Positions 24,177 through 33,402 are shown, counted from the stretch's first letter. The stretch: 64,000 nt of DNA from Bacillota bacterium (GCA_023407175.1 JAEYMU010000012.1:496001-560000); one strand, 5' to 3'. The notes: generated by a model from the sequence alone, not told the origin. A program made the numbers and translations.

Positions 24177-25913
24177 TCACATAATATTACTCATCGTATT
24201 TGCCAAACACAAGGCCCCAAACCCAAGCGTCCGGTTCGGATATACGCTTTCTATCCTAAGCTGTCTTGCTCCATTAATCAGGAAAGCCTTCAGCTTTTCC
24301 CCATATAAAAACGGATCATTCCCCTTCACAATCCCCCACTCCATTAAGAGTGCTGCACTCCCGGTTACAAAGGGAGTTGCCATGGAGGTGCCCGAACGCA
24401 CGGCATAACCGCCTCCGGGTGCGCAGGAATTGATATCCACACCGGGTGCTACCAGGTCCGGTTTTATCATCATATTTCTGGTAAAGCCCCTGCCGGAAAA
24501 TGAAGCATAGCTATCTGTATAGGCATTATAAGCTCCCACAGAGACGGCTCTGTAGGCTGTTGATGGTATGGTCAGGGTGGTAAATTCCGAAGGCATCAAA
24601 AACCGTGTTTCGGGACTTTTTACGCCTCCTGCCGGAAGCCACATATCATAATTTCCTATTATAATTCTTCTTGGAACCATCTCAAACCGCCACACCCCGG
24701 AATTTACATATTGACTTACGGGGATAAATTCAACATAAATCTCCTGCTGGGAATTAAATGGTGTCGGTTCCCCATAAAACAAAAATATTTCCGTCTGCCC
24801 GACGCGAAACTGCTGGGTACCAAGGATCGTTGGTATGGGCCCGATTCGCGTTCCATTCGGGGGAATGATGGTAAGATCGAAATGATCGAAATAATTCTTC
24901 CATATCTGCAGATTAAAGGAGAATTCATATTCACTTACCGTAACCTCCACCGCTGTATTGGTACCCATCTGAAGAACTCCCTGTGCATGGTTTCCCGTAG
25001 CACCCTCATTCCCGGTACCGATTATGATACTATTCTTCCAGGTATTTGCCGCATCATTAACATAGCTTTCCAGAAGAGAGGCTCCCGTATGAGAGCCATA
25101 ATTGTTGCCAAAGCTGACATTGATGGCCACCGGCCTGCCAAGAGCGATGGCCTGGCGAATTGCAAAGTCAATTCCCTCCATTAACTGGCTTGTTCTTGGA
25201 AAGGAATCTCCCACAGAGGTTCCCAGCTTTATAATAAGAAGTTCACTTTGTGAGGCTACCCCCCGGTATAATCCCCGACTTGCCCTTCCGTTTCCTGCCG
25301 CAATACCGGTCACATGGGTACCATGGCCGGACAAATCACTGCTCGGAACGATTTCCAATCGCTCCGGCATCGGAGTATTTAACGCCTGGTTAATCTGTTC
25401 CCTGGTATACAGTGTTCCGGTATCATAGCCCGGAGGAGGAGTTCCGTTGATTGTCTGATCCCAGAGGGCAATAATTCGTGTTGTACCGTCCTCATTGCGA
25501 AAGTCAGGATGGGAATAATCAATTCCGGAATCAATGACTGCGACAATTACACCCTGCCCAAACAAGCCGTTGCTGCCTGTCTGTACCGGATTGATGCAGG
25601 AGGCTGTTCTGCCCTGGTTTACTTCATAGAAGAGACGCTTTGGCATTTCAATATATTCAATTTCCTTATAATCGGAGAGGCGTTCTATCTCATCCTCGGG
25701 GACCGTAAGAATGGCATAATCATTTAACAGCTCCACCGCAGATATCCCCAACTCATTGCGCACCCGGTCGAGGCTTCCGGTATATTTAACAATCAACTCC
25801 CACAATCTTGTCTGGGGGGTAAAGCCCACATCAAGACTTGCGGTCCTTTCTCTGACAGTCTCCGGTACCTCCAACGACAGGTTTAACTGGTTATCAACTT
25901 TACCGCTTTGCAT
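24177..25913 (-). CDS. S8 subtilisin-family serine protease, Csp-like
   Basis: This 578-residue subtilase has all three catalytic segments: VIVAVIDSGIDYSHPDF (Asp), SGHGTHVTGIAAG (His) and SGTSMATPFVTG (Ser). A roughly 100-residue N-terminal prodomain precedes them, and an insert of about 130 residues lies between the His and Ser regions, as in Csp germination proteases of clostridia. There is no Sec signal peptide, which also fits the Csp group, where CspB activates the cortex hydrolase SleC during spore germination. No sleC is nearby, so a general or cell-surface role is possible. The ATG at 25913 follows AAGGGATG. The gene lies 73 nt after the ASKHA activator gene. Confidence 0.88.
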   Translation of the reverse strand: MQSGKVDNQLNLSLEVPETVRERTASLDVGFTPQTRLWELIVKYTGSLDRVRNELGISAVELLNDYAILTVPEDEIERLSDYKEIEYIEMPKRLFYEVNQGRTASCINPVQTGSNGLFGQGVIVAVIDSGIDYSHPDFRNEDGTTRIIALWDQTINGTPPPGYDTGTLYTREQINQALNTPMPERLEIVPSSDLSGHGTHVTGIAAGNGRASRGLYRGVASQSELLIIKLGTSVGDSFPRTSQLMEGIDFAIRQAIALGRPVAINVSFGNNYGSHTGASLLESYVNDAANTWKNSIIIGTGNEGATGNHAQGVLQMGTNTAVEVTVSEYEFSFNLQIWKNYFDHFDLTIIPPNGTRIGPIPTILGTQQFRVGQTEIFLFYGEPTPFNSQQEIYVEFIPVSQYVNSGVWRFEMVPRRIIIGNYDMWLPAGGVKSPETRFLMPSEFTTLTIPSTAYRAVSVGAYNAYTDSYASFSGRGFTRNMMIKPDLVAPGVDINSCAPGGGYAVRSGTSMATPFVTGSAALLMEWGIVKGNDPFLYGEKLKAFLINGARQLRIESVYPNRTLGFGALCLANTMSNIM

Positions 25914-25986
25914 AGCATCATCCCTTAGAGATGTCTGGTTATTAAATTATATGCAAGCGGGCGAAACATTGCATCCAATTATTTGC

Positions 25987-27576
25987 TTACTGGAAGTACA
26001 TATATTCAAGATACTGTTCATTAAAATCCTCATCATTGGATAAATGGAGCTCCCGACACAAATCCACAAGATGCTTTATCCGGTCAGGGGCATCGCCCTG
26101 TGTCAGAAATTTAACGGCACCTTGAAGAGAACTGTTACCGATTGCCTTAATCTTACCCGTCAATTCTTCCGGCAAGAGTCCAATCCCTATTGCCTTATCC
26201 ACATTCATTTTATATCCAAAGCCCCCCGCAAGATATACTGTGTCGATATCCTTATACTTTACTCCATAGCGTTTGACCAAAATTTCAATCCCTGCCCTGA
26301 CTGCCGCCTTGGCAAGCTGTATTTCCCGGATATCACGCTGCGTGAAAACAATTGCCTTTCCATTCGGATCAGTTGCTATTTTATAACCGTCTTCAAAATA
26401 CTCATCCCGAAGCAAGCCTGTTTCATCGATCAAGCCTGTCTTCAAAAGCTCATAGACCAGCTCAAGCACTCCGGTTCCGCAAATGCCGACAGGAGCCTTA
26501 TCTCCGATTGTCCGGTAACCCAGTCCATCCTCCCTGTCTATATTACAGATGGCTCCCGCAATACTTCCGACCCCGCAGGAAATATTGCCCCCTTCAAAGG
26601 CCGGCCCTGCAGCTGCAGAGCTTACCAGTATCCTATCCTTATTGCCAATTGCCATCTCCGCATTTGTTCCCAGATCAATCAATAGCCTCACGGTATCCGC
26701 CTTATCAAAGTCACACTCCAGTAAGCCGGCAGCAATGTCAGCTCCGACAAAGGTTGAAATACCCGGGAGCAGGATAACCGGTATTCCAAGATAATCGGAA
26801 GCAAAAACCTCTTCAAAGGGCAGGCTTGTTGTTTTGATATTAACCGGATTAAAAGGATAGACGCCCAGCGTCTGACAGGAATACCCCAGCAGCAGGTGCC
26901 CCATCGTCGTATTGCCTGCAATGGCAATCTTATCGATTTTATTCTTATTTATTCCTGTCACGGACACAATTTCCTGTATTCCGGATAGCAAATCCCTTTG
27001 AATAGATTCCCGCAGTTCCTTAAGCTTTCCCTGATTTGCTGCTCCCATCCGTGCAAGGACATCCGACCCATATGCTCTTTGCCGGTTTACTGCAGTATAG
27101 GTATATAAGTTAGCCCTTTGGCAAAGCTCAGTTAAACGGATTGCTATGGTGGTTGTTCCAATATCAATTCCGAGGGCAAAGCGGTCTTCCTTCTCCCCCA
27201 GCTGAATTGCTTGCTTCACAGGCTCCGTAACCACTTCAAAATCCGTCTCATCTCCTGCCACAAGGCGGATTGTGCAATCCGAGGCAGGACATACCTTGCA
27301 GGCGAGACAAAAGCCCTCCTCTATTTCCTTCTCCGTTAGCTGATAGGAAGCAGAGACCGTATTTCTAAGCCTTCCCTTCAGCAGCTGGACCTTGCATTTA
27401 CCGCAGGTACCCCTTCCTCCGCAGTCCGCACTGATATATATTTTCTGCCTCACCATTGCTTCCAGAAGATTTTCCTTACTGCCGCATTCTATCAAGGCTT
27501 CCTTATCCCGTCCGGTTATGGTTATCTGACAGGAGGTATTCCAGGACAATTCCTCCTCTGTTTTCCCATCGGTCAT
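25987..27576 (-). CDS. [2Fe-2S]/ASKHA-domain ATPase, RACo-like (DUF4445 family)
   Basis: The N-terminal domain has a plant-type ferredoxin motif (ADCGGRGTCGKCKVQLLKG plus FCLAC downstream) for a [2Fe-2S] cluster. The rest is an ASKHA ATPase with ALGIDIGTTTIAIRL as phosphate loop, IAGNTTMGHLLLG, and TVYLAGGFGYKMN. Members include RACo, which uses ATP to reduce inactive corrinoid proteins. No corrinoid protein or methyltransferase is adjacent, so the target is unknown. I prefer the ATG at 27576 (GAGGGGG about 8 nt before); a longer frame opens with a TTG at 27639 but has no clear ribosome site. It probably shares a transcript with the subtilase. Confidence 0.85.
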   Translation of the reverse strand: MTDGKTEEELSWNTSCQITITGRDKEALIECGSKENLLEAMVRQKIYISADCGGRGTCGKCKVQLLKGRLRNTVSASYQLTEKEIEEGFCLACKVCPASDCTIRLVAGDETDFEVVTEPVKQAIQLGEKEDRFALGIDIGTTTIAIRLTELCQRANLYTYTAVNRQRAYGSDVLARMGAANQGKLKELRESIQRDLLSGIQEIVSVTGINKNKIDKIAIAGNTTMGHLLLGYSCQTLGVYPFNPVNIKTTSLPFEEVFASDYLGIPVILLPGISTFVGADIAAGLLECDFDKADTVRLLIDLGTNAEMAIGNKDRILVSSAAAGPAFEGGNISCGVGSIAGAICNIDREDGLGYRTIGDKAPVGICGTGVLELVYELLKTGLIDETGLLRDEYFEDGYKIATDPNGKAIVFTQRDIREIQLAKAAVRAGIEILVKRYGVKYKDIDTVYLAGGFGYKMNVDKAIGIGLLPEELTGKIKAIGNSSLQGAVKFLTQGDAPDRIKHLVDLCRELHLSNDEDFNEQYLEYMYFQ

Positions 27577-27736
27577 CAAAACAGCCCCCTCTCCTTGTCT
27601 ATTATTCTCATTATTATCCATTGCAGCAGGCTGTGTCAATTCATTTATAACTGTTTCTCATAACTCATTGGTAATGGCTTTCCTGCTGTCGATGTATTTT
27701 TATATACTGTTCCCCCGGATAGGTTAACATACTACA

Positions 27737-27766
27737 TTGTCATATTACATTTAACTATGTTATACT
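27737..27766 (+). promoter_or_regulatory. Candidate sigma-A promoter for the glycosidase gene
   Basis: TTGTCA (27737-27742) and TATACT (27761-27766) are spaced by 18 nt, a good match to a housekeeping promoter, about 80 nt before the glycosidase ATG. Transcription from here would include the alternative-hairpin leader at 27797-27835. Confidence 0.55.
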
Positions 27767-27796
27767 CAATTTATTATGGGAGTTTTTAGTTGATAG

Positions 27797-27835
27797 GGAG
27801 GATAAATTCCTCCTGAAAAACAAAAATAGGAGGAA
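27797..27835 (+). promoter_or_regulatory. Mutually exclusive hairpins that can hide or free the ribosome site
   Basis: Three short elements occur in order: GGAGGA (27797-27802), TTCCTCCT (27807-27814) and AGGAGGAA (27828-27835). The middle one is perfectly complementary to the third, which is the ribosome site of the glycosidase gene (8 bp, 13-nt loop), and over 6 bp to the first (5-nt loop). Pairing with the first would free the ribosome site; pairing with the third would block it. This has the layout of a translational switch, although no ligand-binding domain is recognised. Confidence 0.5.
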
Positions 27836-27844
27836 TTATAAAAA

Positions 27845-29296
27845 ATGGACAATGAATTGAAAGCCTTTTCTCTTCAGTCAGGTCCTGCAAAATGCAGTGT
27901 TGACCTTGGTGTCGGAAGTGAAAGAGGCGGCTATGTAAATCAGGATTACATTCTTCATAAGCTTGGCAGGCCGCACAGAGCCATTAATCTGATGTATTGC
28001 TATTATCCTCTGGATAAGGGCTGGCCGGAGCGTGTCAGCACTGTATATAAAAGTGCGGATAAGACAAATGCCTGGGGCTATCCTTATGATGATTATTTTA
28101 CCTATAAAGGCGGTCTTGACGGAAACCGTGACAGCGAACCCTTTACCTTCATGAGAGATGTCAGAAAGCATGGTCAGGATGTCCTTCTGACACTTACCAT
28201 CGACCCGCATGTTACCGATGAGCATCTGATTGCAATTGCAAAGGACCTGACCACCTTCGGACACATGTTCCTTCGTATCAATCATGAGGCAACCGGCAAC
28301 TGGTTCTCCTTTAACAAGCGCTGCACTTACCAGGAGGTTGCCGATTTCTACGTACGCTTCCATAAAATCATTAAGGAATATGCACCCAACGTTAAAACCA
28401 TTCTCTGCATCGGCGGTATTGAGGATTTAGATAAGGAAGAGATGGAAAAGGAAGAGGAATTCACAGAAGCAGTCCGTGTTACGGATATCTGGTCGGTGGA
28501 TAAGTATATGGCTCTTCACTGGGGCTATCCCAATGATATTGCCGAGCGAGGCGGCAACAGCCATAAGCGTTATGTGGTAAAGGATACCTATGAGAAGACA
28601 AAGCGCAGCTTCCAGCGTTTCTCCTCCCTCTGCGGCGGAGAAAAAAGGCCCATGGTAATGTCTGAATTCAATGCGGACGGCGATGTGACCGGACCCTATG
28701 ATCAGGTAAAAATGGTACAGGAATTTTGCAATATGCTCAAAAATGATCCGGAGGACTGGTTCTCAGGCTTTACCTTCTATCAGTTCCGGGATGACGGCCG
28801 CCTGGGTCTTGAGATTACCGATCCCAATAACAAGGAGGTCGGTATTGAACAACCCATCCTGAAGGCATATAAGGAATTAATTCAGGAGCCCTATTTCAGC
28901 CCCAGCTTTACCCAGGGTGATGAACTATCCTTCCCGGTTACATTACGTTGGGGCGGCTCGGAGGATTCCACCGGTTTATCCATACCCCTTCATTTTGATG
29001 CCGACCCTGTTTTTGCCGAGGTATATTTTGACGATGAGCTGCTTGACCTAAACCTTATGATGGAGCTGAACAGCCGCTGGTTCTATAAGGCTCCCGGTGT
29101 GGGCATGATTGACCTGATGCCTGCCTTCTTCGAAAAGCCTCTGACCGCTGCCTGTGATTTAAACATAAAGCTGTTTGCTCCTCCTGCAAGTGGGGAGAAT
29201 GATCCTTCCCAGGGAGAGGACTGGCAGGAAAATTATTATACCGTAATAAAGAAAATGCCGAAATTTCGTTTGCGCTTCGAACCGGTAGAACTATAA
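27845..29296 (+). CDS. Clan GH-A-like glycoside hydrolase, GH26-like, cytoplasmic
   Basis: This 483-residue protein has a TIM-barrel glycosidase look: FLRINHEATGNWFSF resembles the acid/base strand (His-Glu) of GH26, and PMVMSEFNADGD the nucleophile strand. The last 120 residues form a beta-rich accessory domain (VTLRWGG..., AEVYFDDELLDL). There is no signal peptide, so it should act inside the cell on imported oligosaccharides, or is exported by another route. Exact family is uncertain: GH26 is the best guess, with other clan GH-A families such as GH39 possible. Translation begins at an ATG 11 nt after AGGAGG, in a leader with competing hairpins. It is transcribed away from the ASKHA gene. 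Confidence 0.7.
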   Translation: MDNELKAFSLQSGPAKCSVDLGVGSERGGYVNQDYILHKLGRPHRAINLMYCYYPLDKGWPERVSTVYKSADKTNAWGYPYDDYFTYKGGLDGNRDSEPFTFMRDVRKHGQDVLLTLTIDPHVTDEHLIAIAKDLTTFGHMFLRINHEATGNWFSFNKRCTYQEVADFYVRFHKIIKEYAPNVKTILCIGGIEDLDKEEMEKEEEFTEAVRVTDIWSVDKYMALHWGYPNDIAERGGNSHKRYVVKDTYEKTKRSFQRFSSLCGGEKRPMVMSEFNADGDVTGPYDQVKMVQEFCNMLKNDPEDWFSGFTFYQFRDDGRLGLEITDPNNKEVGIEQPILKAYKELIQEPYFSPSFTQGDELSFPVTLRWGGSEDSTGLSIPLHFDADPVFAEVYFDDELLDLNLMMELNSRWFYKAPGVGMIDLMPAFFEKPLTAACDLNIKLFAPPASGENDPSQGEDWQENYYTVIKKMPKFRLRFEPVEL

Positions 29297-29364
29297 AAGC
29301 AATAGCATTCATACCTCAAAAAGCATAAACATAAAAATAACAAAACACAGAAACATCTAAGCAC

Positions 29365-29403
29365 AAATGGGGCCCCGCCTGATAAAGAGCGGAGGCCCCA
29401 TTT
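29365..29403. terminator. Strong bidirectional terminator between convergent genes
   Basis: AAATGGGGCC...CCGC pairs with GCGG...GGCCCCATTT (14 bp with one bulge) around a 10-nt loop, flanked by A on one side and T on the other. It lies between the glycosidase (ending 29296) and the convergent SulP gene (ending 29522) and can serve both. Confidence 0.8.
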
Positions 29404-29412
29404 CTATATGAT

Positions 29413-29515
29413 ATGATTTGAGCGTCAAAAGCCATCCTCAGCCTATACAGATGAATATATATGCACAAATGTTCATTAATATTGTGTGAATTCAGGCTTC
29501 TGACGCTTAAATCAT
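29413..29515. repeat. Long inverted repeat with 61-nt centre
   Basis: Arms of 21 nt at 29413-29433 and 29495-29515 are complementary at 19 of 21 positions (ATGATTTGAGCG... and ...CGCTTAAATCAT). The centre is AT-rich and carries no gene. The repeat follows the terminator and abuts the 3' end of the SulP gene. It may be a second terminator for SulP, a small RNA, or a short transposon-like remnant. Confidence 0.55.
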
Positions 29516-29521
29516 GATATA

Positions 29522-31219
29522 TCATATGATCGCTTTTTCCAAAGCCGCCGGCGTACCATAATTCTTAAGCAGCAGCTCCGCACGGGCAAGTGCCGTATCC
29601 GTATGGTCACAGATATTTTCTTCCCCAATTTTCTTATCAAAACCAGCTTTCTGCATTACATGCAGCGGTTGCTCCTGCACGTGGGACAGCATAAGGGTTA
29701 TATGCCTTTTCTTGCAGGCCCTGCGCACATTATTCAGGGCATGAAGCGCATTTACATCCATTGCAGGTACACTTCTCATACGCAGTATCACAATCCTAAC
29801 ATTATTATCCAGGGATATGTTCATAAATTTATCTGCCGCACCAAAGAACATAGGCCCGTTAATCTCATACACCAGCGTCCGCTTCGGTACCTTCTTAAGT
29901 CTTATATTCTCCGTATCTCCGGCCATATCATCGTCTGCGATATCATTTTCAATATATTTCCAGCTGTGGACATCCGCCACATCTGCCATACGTTTCATAA
30001 ACAAGATGGCCGCCATCAGAATTCCGGCCTCAATTGCTACCACCAGGTCAAAGATAACGGTAAGTGCAAAGGTAAGTACGAGTACGATAATATCACTCTT
30101 TGGCGAAATCTTGATCAGGTCCACAAATTCCTTCCATCCGCTCATATGATAGGCAACCATGAACAGGATAGCCGCTATGGTCGGCATGGGAATCAATGCG
30201 GCATAGGGCATTAGGACTACAAGAATGAGCAGCAGTACAACCGCGTGTACCATACCTGCAATGGGAGTCCGTCCTCCATTCCTGACATTGGCGGCAGTCC
30301 TTGCGATTGCGCCCGTTGCCGGTATTCCTCCGAACAGGCTGGACAAAATATTGCCTGCCCCCTGCGCTACCAGCTCCATATTGGAGCGGTGCTTGCTCCC
30401 GATCATACCATCTGCCACCACACAGGAAAGCAGGGATTCGATACCCGCAAGAATGGCTATGGTCAGAGCATCCGGCAGCAGAGTTCGAATCATTGTAAGA
30501 TTTATAGTTGGAACTTGAAATGTAGGAGGGCTTGAAGAAATCGTATACAAGCTTCCGATCGTATTGACCTCCATCCGAAAAATCTTCACGATTGCAGCCG
30601 CTGCAATAACAGCAATCAGGGAACCGGGAATTTTATGATTGATCTTAGGCCATAGAATCAGAATAAGAAGGGATAGTACACCGATAAGAACTGCCTGTAT
30701 ATGAATGGTTGTAATATTTTCAAGGCAGGCGGTCAATTTTTCAAGGGTTTCAACGGGTTTTGTATGGATGGTAAGCCCCAGAAAATCCTTGATCTGTCCA
30801 ATCAGAATAGTAACTGCAATGCCCAGTGTAAAGCCGGTCGTAATTGTATAGGGAATGAAACGCAGGAGTCTTCCGAATTTAAGTAATCCCATAATAATCA
30901 GCAAAATACCGGCCATTATAGTTGCAATCGCAAGCCCTCCCATTCCGTTTCTTGCTACGATACCGGCTACAATCGTCACAAAAGCGGCAGTCGGTCCGGC
31001 AATCTGTACACGGCTTCCCCCAAGAAAAGAAATGACAAAGCCTGCCACTATGGCAGTATAAAGGCCCTTTTCCGGGGTTACCCCGGAGGCAAGGGCAAGG
31101 GCGATTGACAGCGGCAGCGCTATGATGGCAACGATAATACCCGCTACCATATCCTTTACAAACTGCTCTCTGTTATATATTTTCATAACTGAAAAAAGCT
31201 TTGGCTTAAGTTTTTCCAT
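29522..31219 (-). CDS. SulP/SLC26-family anion transporter with STAS domain
   Basis: This 565-residue membrane protein has 10-12 hydrophobic segments from residue about 20 to 410, the SulP signature region GLYTAIVAGFVISFLGGSRVQIAGPTAA, and a C-terminal STAS domain (RTLVYEINGPMFFGAA...VRIVILRMRSVPAMDVNALHAL). The family exchanges or symports sulfate, bicarbonate or organic anions; the substrate cannot be told here. I place the start at the ATG at 31219 (GGGAG 5 nt upstream) instead of 31249. A promoter with good spacing lies at 31296-31324. It is a single-gene unit. Confidence 0.92.
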   Translation of the reverse strand: MEKLKPKLFSVMKIYNREQFVKDMVAGIIVAIIALPLSIALALASGVTPEKGLYTAIVAGFVISFLGGSRVQIAGPTAAFVTIVAGIVARNGMGGLAIATIMAGILLIIMGLLKFGRLLRFIPYTITTGFTLGIAVTILIGQIKDFLGLTIHTKPVETLEKLTACLENITTIHIQAVLIGVLSLLILILWPKINHKIPGSLIAVIAAAAIVKIFRMEVNTIGSLYTISSSPPTFQVPTINLTMIRTLLPDALTIAILAGIESLLSCVVADGMIGSKHRSNMELVAQGAGNILSSLFGGIPATGAIARTAANVRNGGRTPIAGMVHAVVLLLILVVLMPYAALIPMPTIAAILFMVAYHMSGWKEFVDLIKISPKSDIIVLVLTFALTVIFDLVVAIEAGILMAAILFMKRMADVADVHSWKYIENDIADDDMAGDTENIRLKKVPKRTLVYEINGPMFFGAADKFMNISLDNNVRIVILRMRSVPAMDVNALHALNNVRRACKKRHITLMLSHVQEQPLHVMQKAGFDKKIGEENICDHTDTALARAELLLKNYGTPAALEKAII

Positions 31220-31295
31220 TTTTTCTCCCATAATACTTCTTCGCGGCATCTATCCATGCTCATTTGTATTTTCTTTGTACGCACTACAATTCATC

Positions 31296-31324
31296 ATCAT
31301 AGACTCAATAAAACTAAAATTCAA
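31296..31324 (-). promoter_or_regulatory. Candidate sigma-A promoter for the SulP gene
   Basis: On the minus strand TTGAAT and TATGAT are separated by exactly 17 nt, ending about 75 nt before the SulP ATG. This places the SulP transcript start downstream of the structured GC-rich element, which therefore is not in the SulP leader. Confidence 0.5.
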
Positions 31325-31333
31325 GTATTAAAA

Positions 31334-31362
31334 TTCACGTAATTTTATAATTATTTTATAAT
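31334..31362 (+). promoter_or_regulatory. Candidate sigma-A promoter for ftsH
   Basis: TTCACG (31334-31339) and a perfect TATAAT (31357-31362) are 17 nt apart on the plus strand. The predicted transcript would begin near 31370 and carry a 180-nt leader containing the structured element at 31386-31452. Confidence 0.45.
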
Positions 31363-31385
31363 TTTCATGTTAAATTAATACAAAA

Positions 31386-31452
31386 GCCAGGGTTCCCTAT
31401 TTCAGGCGTTTTCAGCCGTACCTGCCCCGGACCCCTATGGCATAGACCTGGC
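31386..31452 (+). ncRNA. Putative structured RNA element in the ftsH leader
   Basis: A GC-rich island in AT-rich surroundings can fold as nested stems: GCCAGG (31386-31391) with CCTGGC (31447-31452), GGGTTCC with GGACCC (31429-31434) leaving one bulge, CAGG (31403-31406) with CCTG (31421-31424), and a small CTA/TAG hairpin around 31435-31445. This resembles a junction-type regulatory RNA. It matches no riboswitch consensus I can recall. Strand is assigned from the promoter upstream of it. Confidence 0.4.
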
Positions 31453-31549
31453 AGACTTTCCATTATTTCATTCTAGAATTCGGATATAAATACTGTTACA
31501 ATATCATAGAAGCTTATGTAAATCATTTACTTATATTGGAGGTTATTTC

Positions 31550-33301
31550 ATGAAGCGTATCTTCCTGATTGTACTGTCCTGCCTGATACTGACCAGCAGC
31601 TTGCTGATTGGTAATCATTTTATAAATAAAACGGACGCCGAACTGTCCTACCCCTCATTTCTAAATGCCGTGGACAATGCACAGGTAGAAAAAGTCATAA
31701 TGAATGAGACAGAGAATAACACCTTTCAGGCTAAATTGAAAAATGATAACAGCCTGTATACCGTACCGAATCCCAAGACGGAGAATTTTACGGAATACCT
31801 GCTGCTAAATAATATCGAAGTTACTTATGGGCAGGACAATATGCTGGGCACTGTGCTGAAGCTTTTTCTGGTTGGCGGCATTGCTGTCCTGATTTTTTGG
31901 TATGTGCGTAATGGGCAAAACAGCAGCCTGATCAAAAATGCCAATAAGAAGAAATGGAAAGCTCTTTTTACGAAGCAGGCAAAGCAGGAAACCACCCAGC
32001 AAGCCATTACCCTCGCCCAGGTAGCCGGTAATGCGGAAGCAAAATCCATGGTTGGGGATATCATATCCTTTATCAAGGACCCGGACAAATATTCGGCTGT
32101 CGGTGCCAGAATGCCGAAGGGGCTGCTGCTTTACGGTCCCCCCGGAACCGGAAAAACCCTTATGGCAAAGGCTATTGCCGGAGAGGCCGGAGTTCCCTTC
32201 TATGCCATGAGCGGCTCCGACTTTGTGCAGATGTATGTAGGCGTAGGCGCAAGCCGTATCCGTAATCTTTTTAATAAGGCAAAAAAGAGTGAAAAGGCTG
32301 TCATTTTCATTGATGAAATCGATGCCATCGGTAAGAAACGGGCCAGAAATGTCTCCGCCAGCAACGATGAGCGTGACCAGACCCTGAACGCACTTTTAAC
32401 CGAGATGTCCGGCTTTCATGATAATCAGGGCATCATTGTCATCGGTGCAACTAACCGTCTGGATACTCTGGATGAAGCCCTGCTTCGTCCGGGAAGATTT
32501 GACCGCCACATCGAAATCGGACTGCCGGATGTCAACGCACGTAAGCAGATCCTGTCCCTTTATACAGGGAAAAAGCCGCTTTCCGACGATGTTGATCTGG
32601 AGGAGCTGGCTAAATCGACCGTCTATTTCAGCGGTGCCATGCTTGAGAATTTAATCAATGAAGCGGCCATTACCGCTGCCAATCTGATGGAGCCCATCAT
32701 ACGCATGGAGCATATCGAAAAAGCCTTTTATACTGTAATCGCAGGAGCTCCAAAGACGGACCGCAGCTATATCACGGACAGGGACCGCCGGATTACCGCC
32801 TACCACGAAGCAGGACATGCCCTTGCTACTACCCTGCTGCTCCCCGAACATTTTATCTCCAAGGTAACAATTATCCCCAGTGTCAGAGGTGCCGGCGGCT
32901 TTAACCTAAGTATACCAAAGGACACCATGTTCCAGAGCCGCAGGCAGCTCAAAGCCAATATCCAGGTTCTTCTGGCCGGAAGAGCCGCCGAAGAATTAAT
33001 CTTCGGTACCGAGGAAATCACCACCGGTGCCAGCAATGATATTGAGAAGGCCTCCCGTATGGTAGCTGATTATCTGGATAAATACGGAATGGACACAGAA
33101 TTGGGATTATTCAGTGTGGAAGCTCTGGAAGATGGTCACGACAATCGCCTGATTTCCAAATGCCGCTCTCTCATGAATGTATCCTATGACGAAACCAAGA
33201 GATTACTAGAAGAAAATCTTTTGCTGCTTGAAAATATAACTGCGGAGCTGCTGGAAAAGGAATCCTTAAACGGAACAGATATCGAACGTATCTGTGCCTA
33301 G
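31550..33301 (+). CDS. ftsH: ATP-dependent zinc metalloprotease FtsH
   Basis: This 583-residue protein has the full FtsH layout: an N-terminal membrane segment (residues 3-22), a small extracytoplasmic domain, a second membrane segment at about residues 100-120, the AAA+ module (Walker A GPPGTGKT near 196, Walker B IFIDEIDAIG, pore FVQMYVGVGA, second-region homology RPGRFDRHIEI), and the protease zinc motif HEAGHA near 419 with the third ligand in GASNDIEKAS. It degrades unfolded or short-lived membrane and regulatory proteins. It is slightly shorter than usual (about 600-650) through a short C-terminus. Upstream lies a possible structured leader. Clostridia often have more than one FtsH, so this may be a paralogue. 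Confidence 0.94.
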   Translation: MKRIFLIVLSCLILTSSLLIGNHFINKTDAELSYPSFLNAVDNAQVEKVIMNETENNTFQAKLKNDNSLYTVPNPKTENFTEYLLLNNIEVTYGQDNMLGTVLKLFLVGGIAVLIFWYVRNGQNSSLIKNANKKKWKALFTKQAKQETTQQAITLAQVAGNAEAKSMVGDIISFIKDPDKYSAVGARMPKGLLLYGPPGTGKTLMAKAIAGEAGVPFYAMSGSDFVQMYVGVGASRIRNLFNKAKKSEKAVIFIDEIDAIGKKRARNVSASNDERDQTLNALLTEMSGFHDNQGIIVIGATNRLDTLDEALLRPGRFDRHIEIGLPDVNARKQILSLYTGKKPLSDDVDLEELAKSTVYFSGAMLENLINEAAITAANLMEPIIRMEHIEKAFYTVIAGAPKTDRSYITDRDRRITAYHEAGHALATTLLLPEHFISKVTIIPSVRGAGGFNLSIPKDTMFQSRRQLKANIQVLLAGRAAEELIFGTEEITTGASNDIEKASRMVADYLDKYGMDTELGLFSVEALEDGHDNRLISKCRSLMNVSYDETKRLLEENLLLLENITAELLEKESLNGTDIERICA

Positions 33302-33320
33302 TACTGGCAGCTTCATGGAA

Positions 33321-33377
33321 AGAGCTGCCTCAAAGTCCTGATTATCCTTCCTGGATCATTGACTTTGAGGCAGCTCT
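33321..33377 (+). terminator. Terminator hairpin after ftsH
   Basis: A perfect 17-bp inverted repeat (AGAGCTGCCTCAAAGTC and its complement at 33361-33377) with a 23-nt loop begins 20 nt after the ftsH stop. The T run after it is weak (ATGATTTATATTT), so it may also protect the 3' end. Confidence 0.75.
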
Positions 33378-33402
33378 ATGATTTATATTTATACCCCTGC
33401 AT

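Noticed and set aside
24711..25184. 157-codon plus-strand frame opposite the subtilase gene
   Set aside because: It lies entirely antisense to a subtilase with all catalytic motifs and has no family features.
29603..30535. Several overlapping plus-strand frames opposite the SulP gene
   Set aside because: They are antisense shadows of a well-supported transporter gene.
31386..31452. Guanidine-type (ykkC) riboswitch
   Set aside because: AGGGTTCC and GGACC recall parts of that motif, but the order, the conserved loops and the ACGGG-type segments do not fit, and the downstream gene is ftsH.
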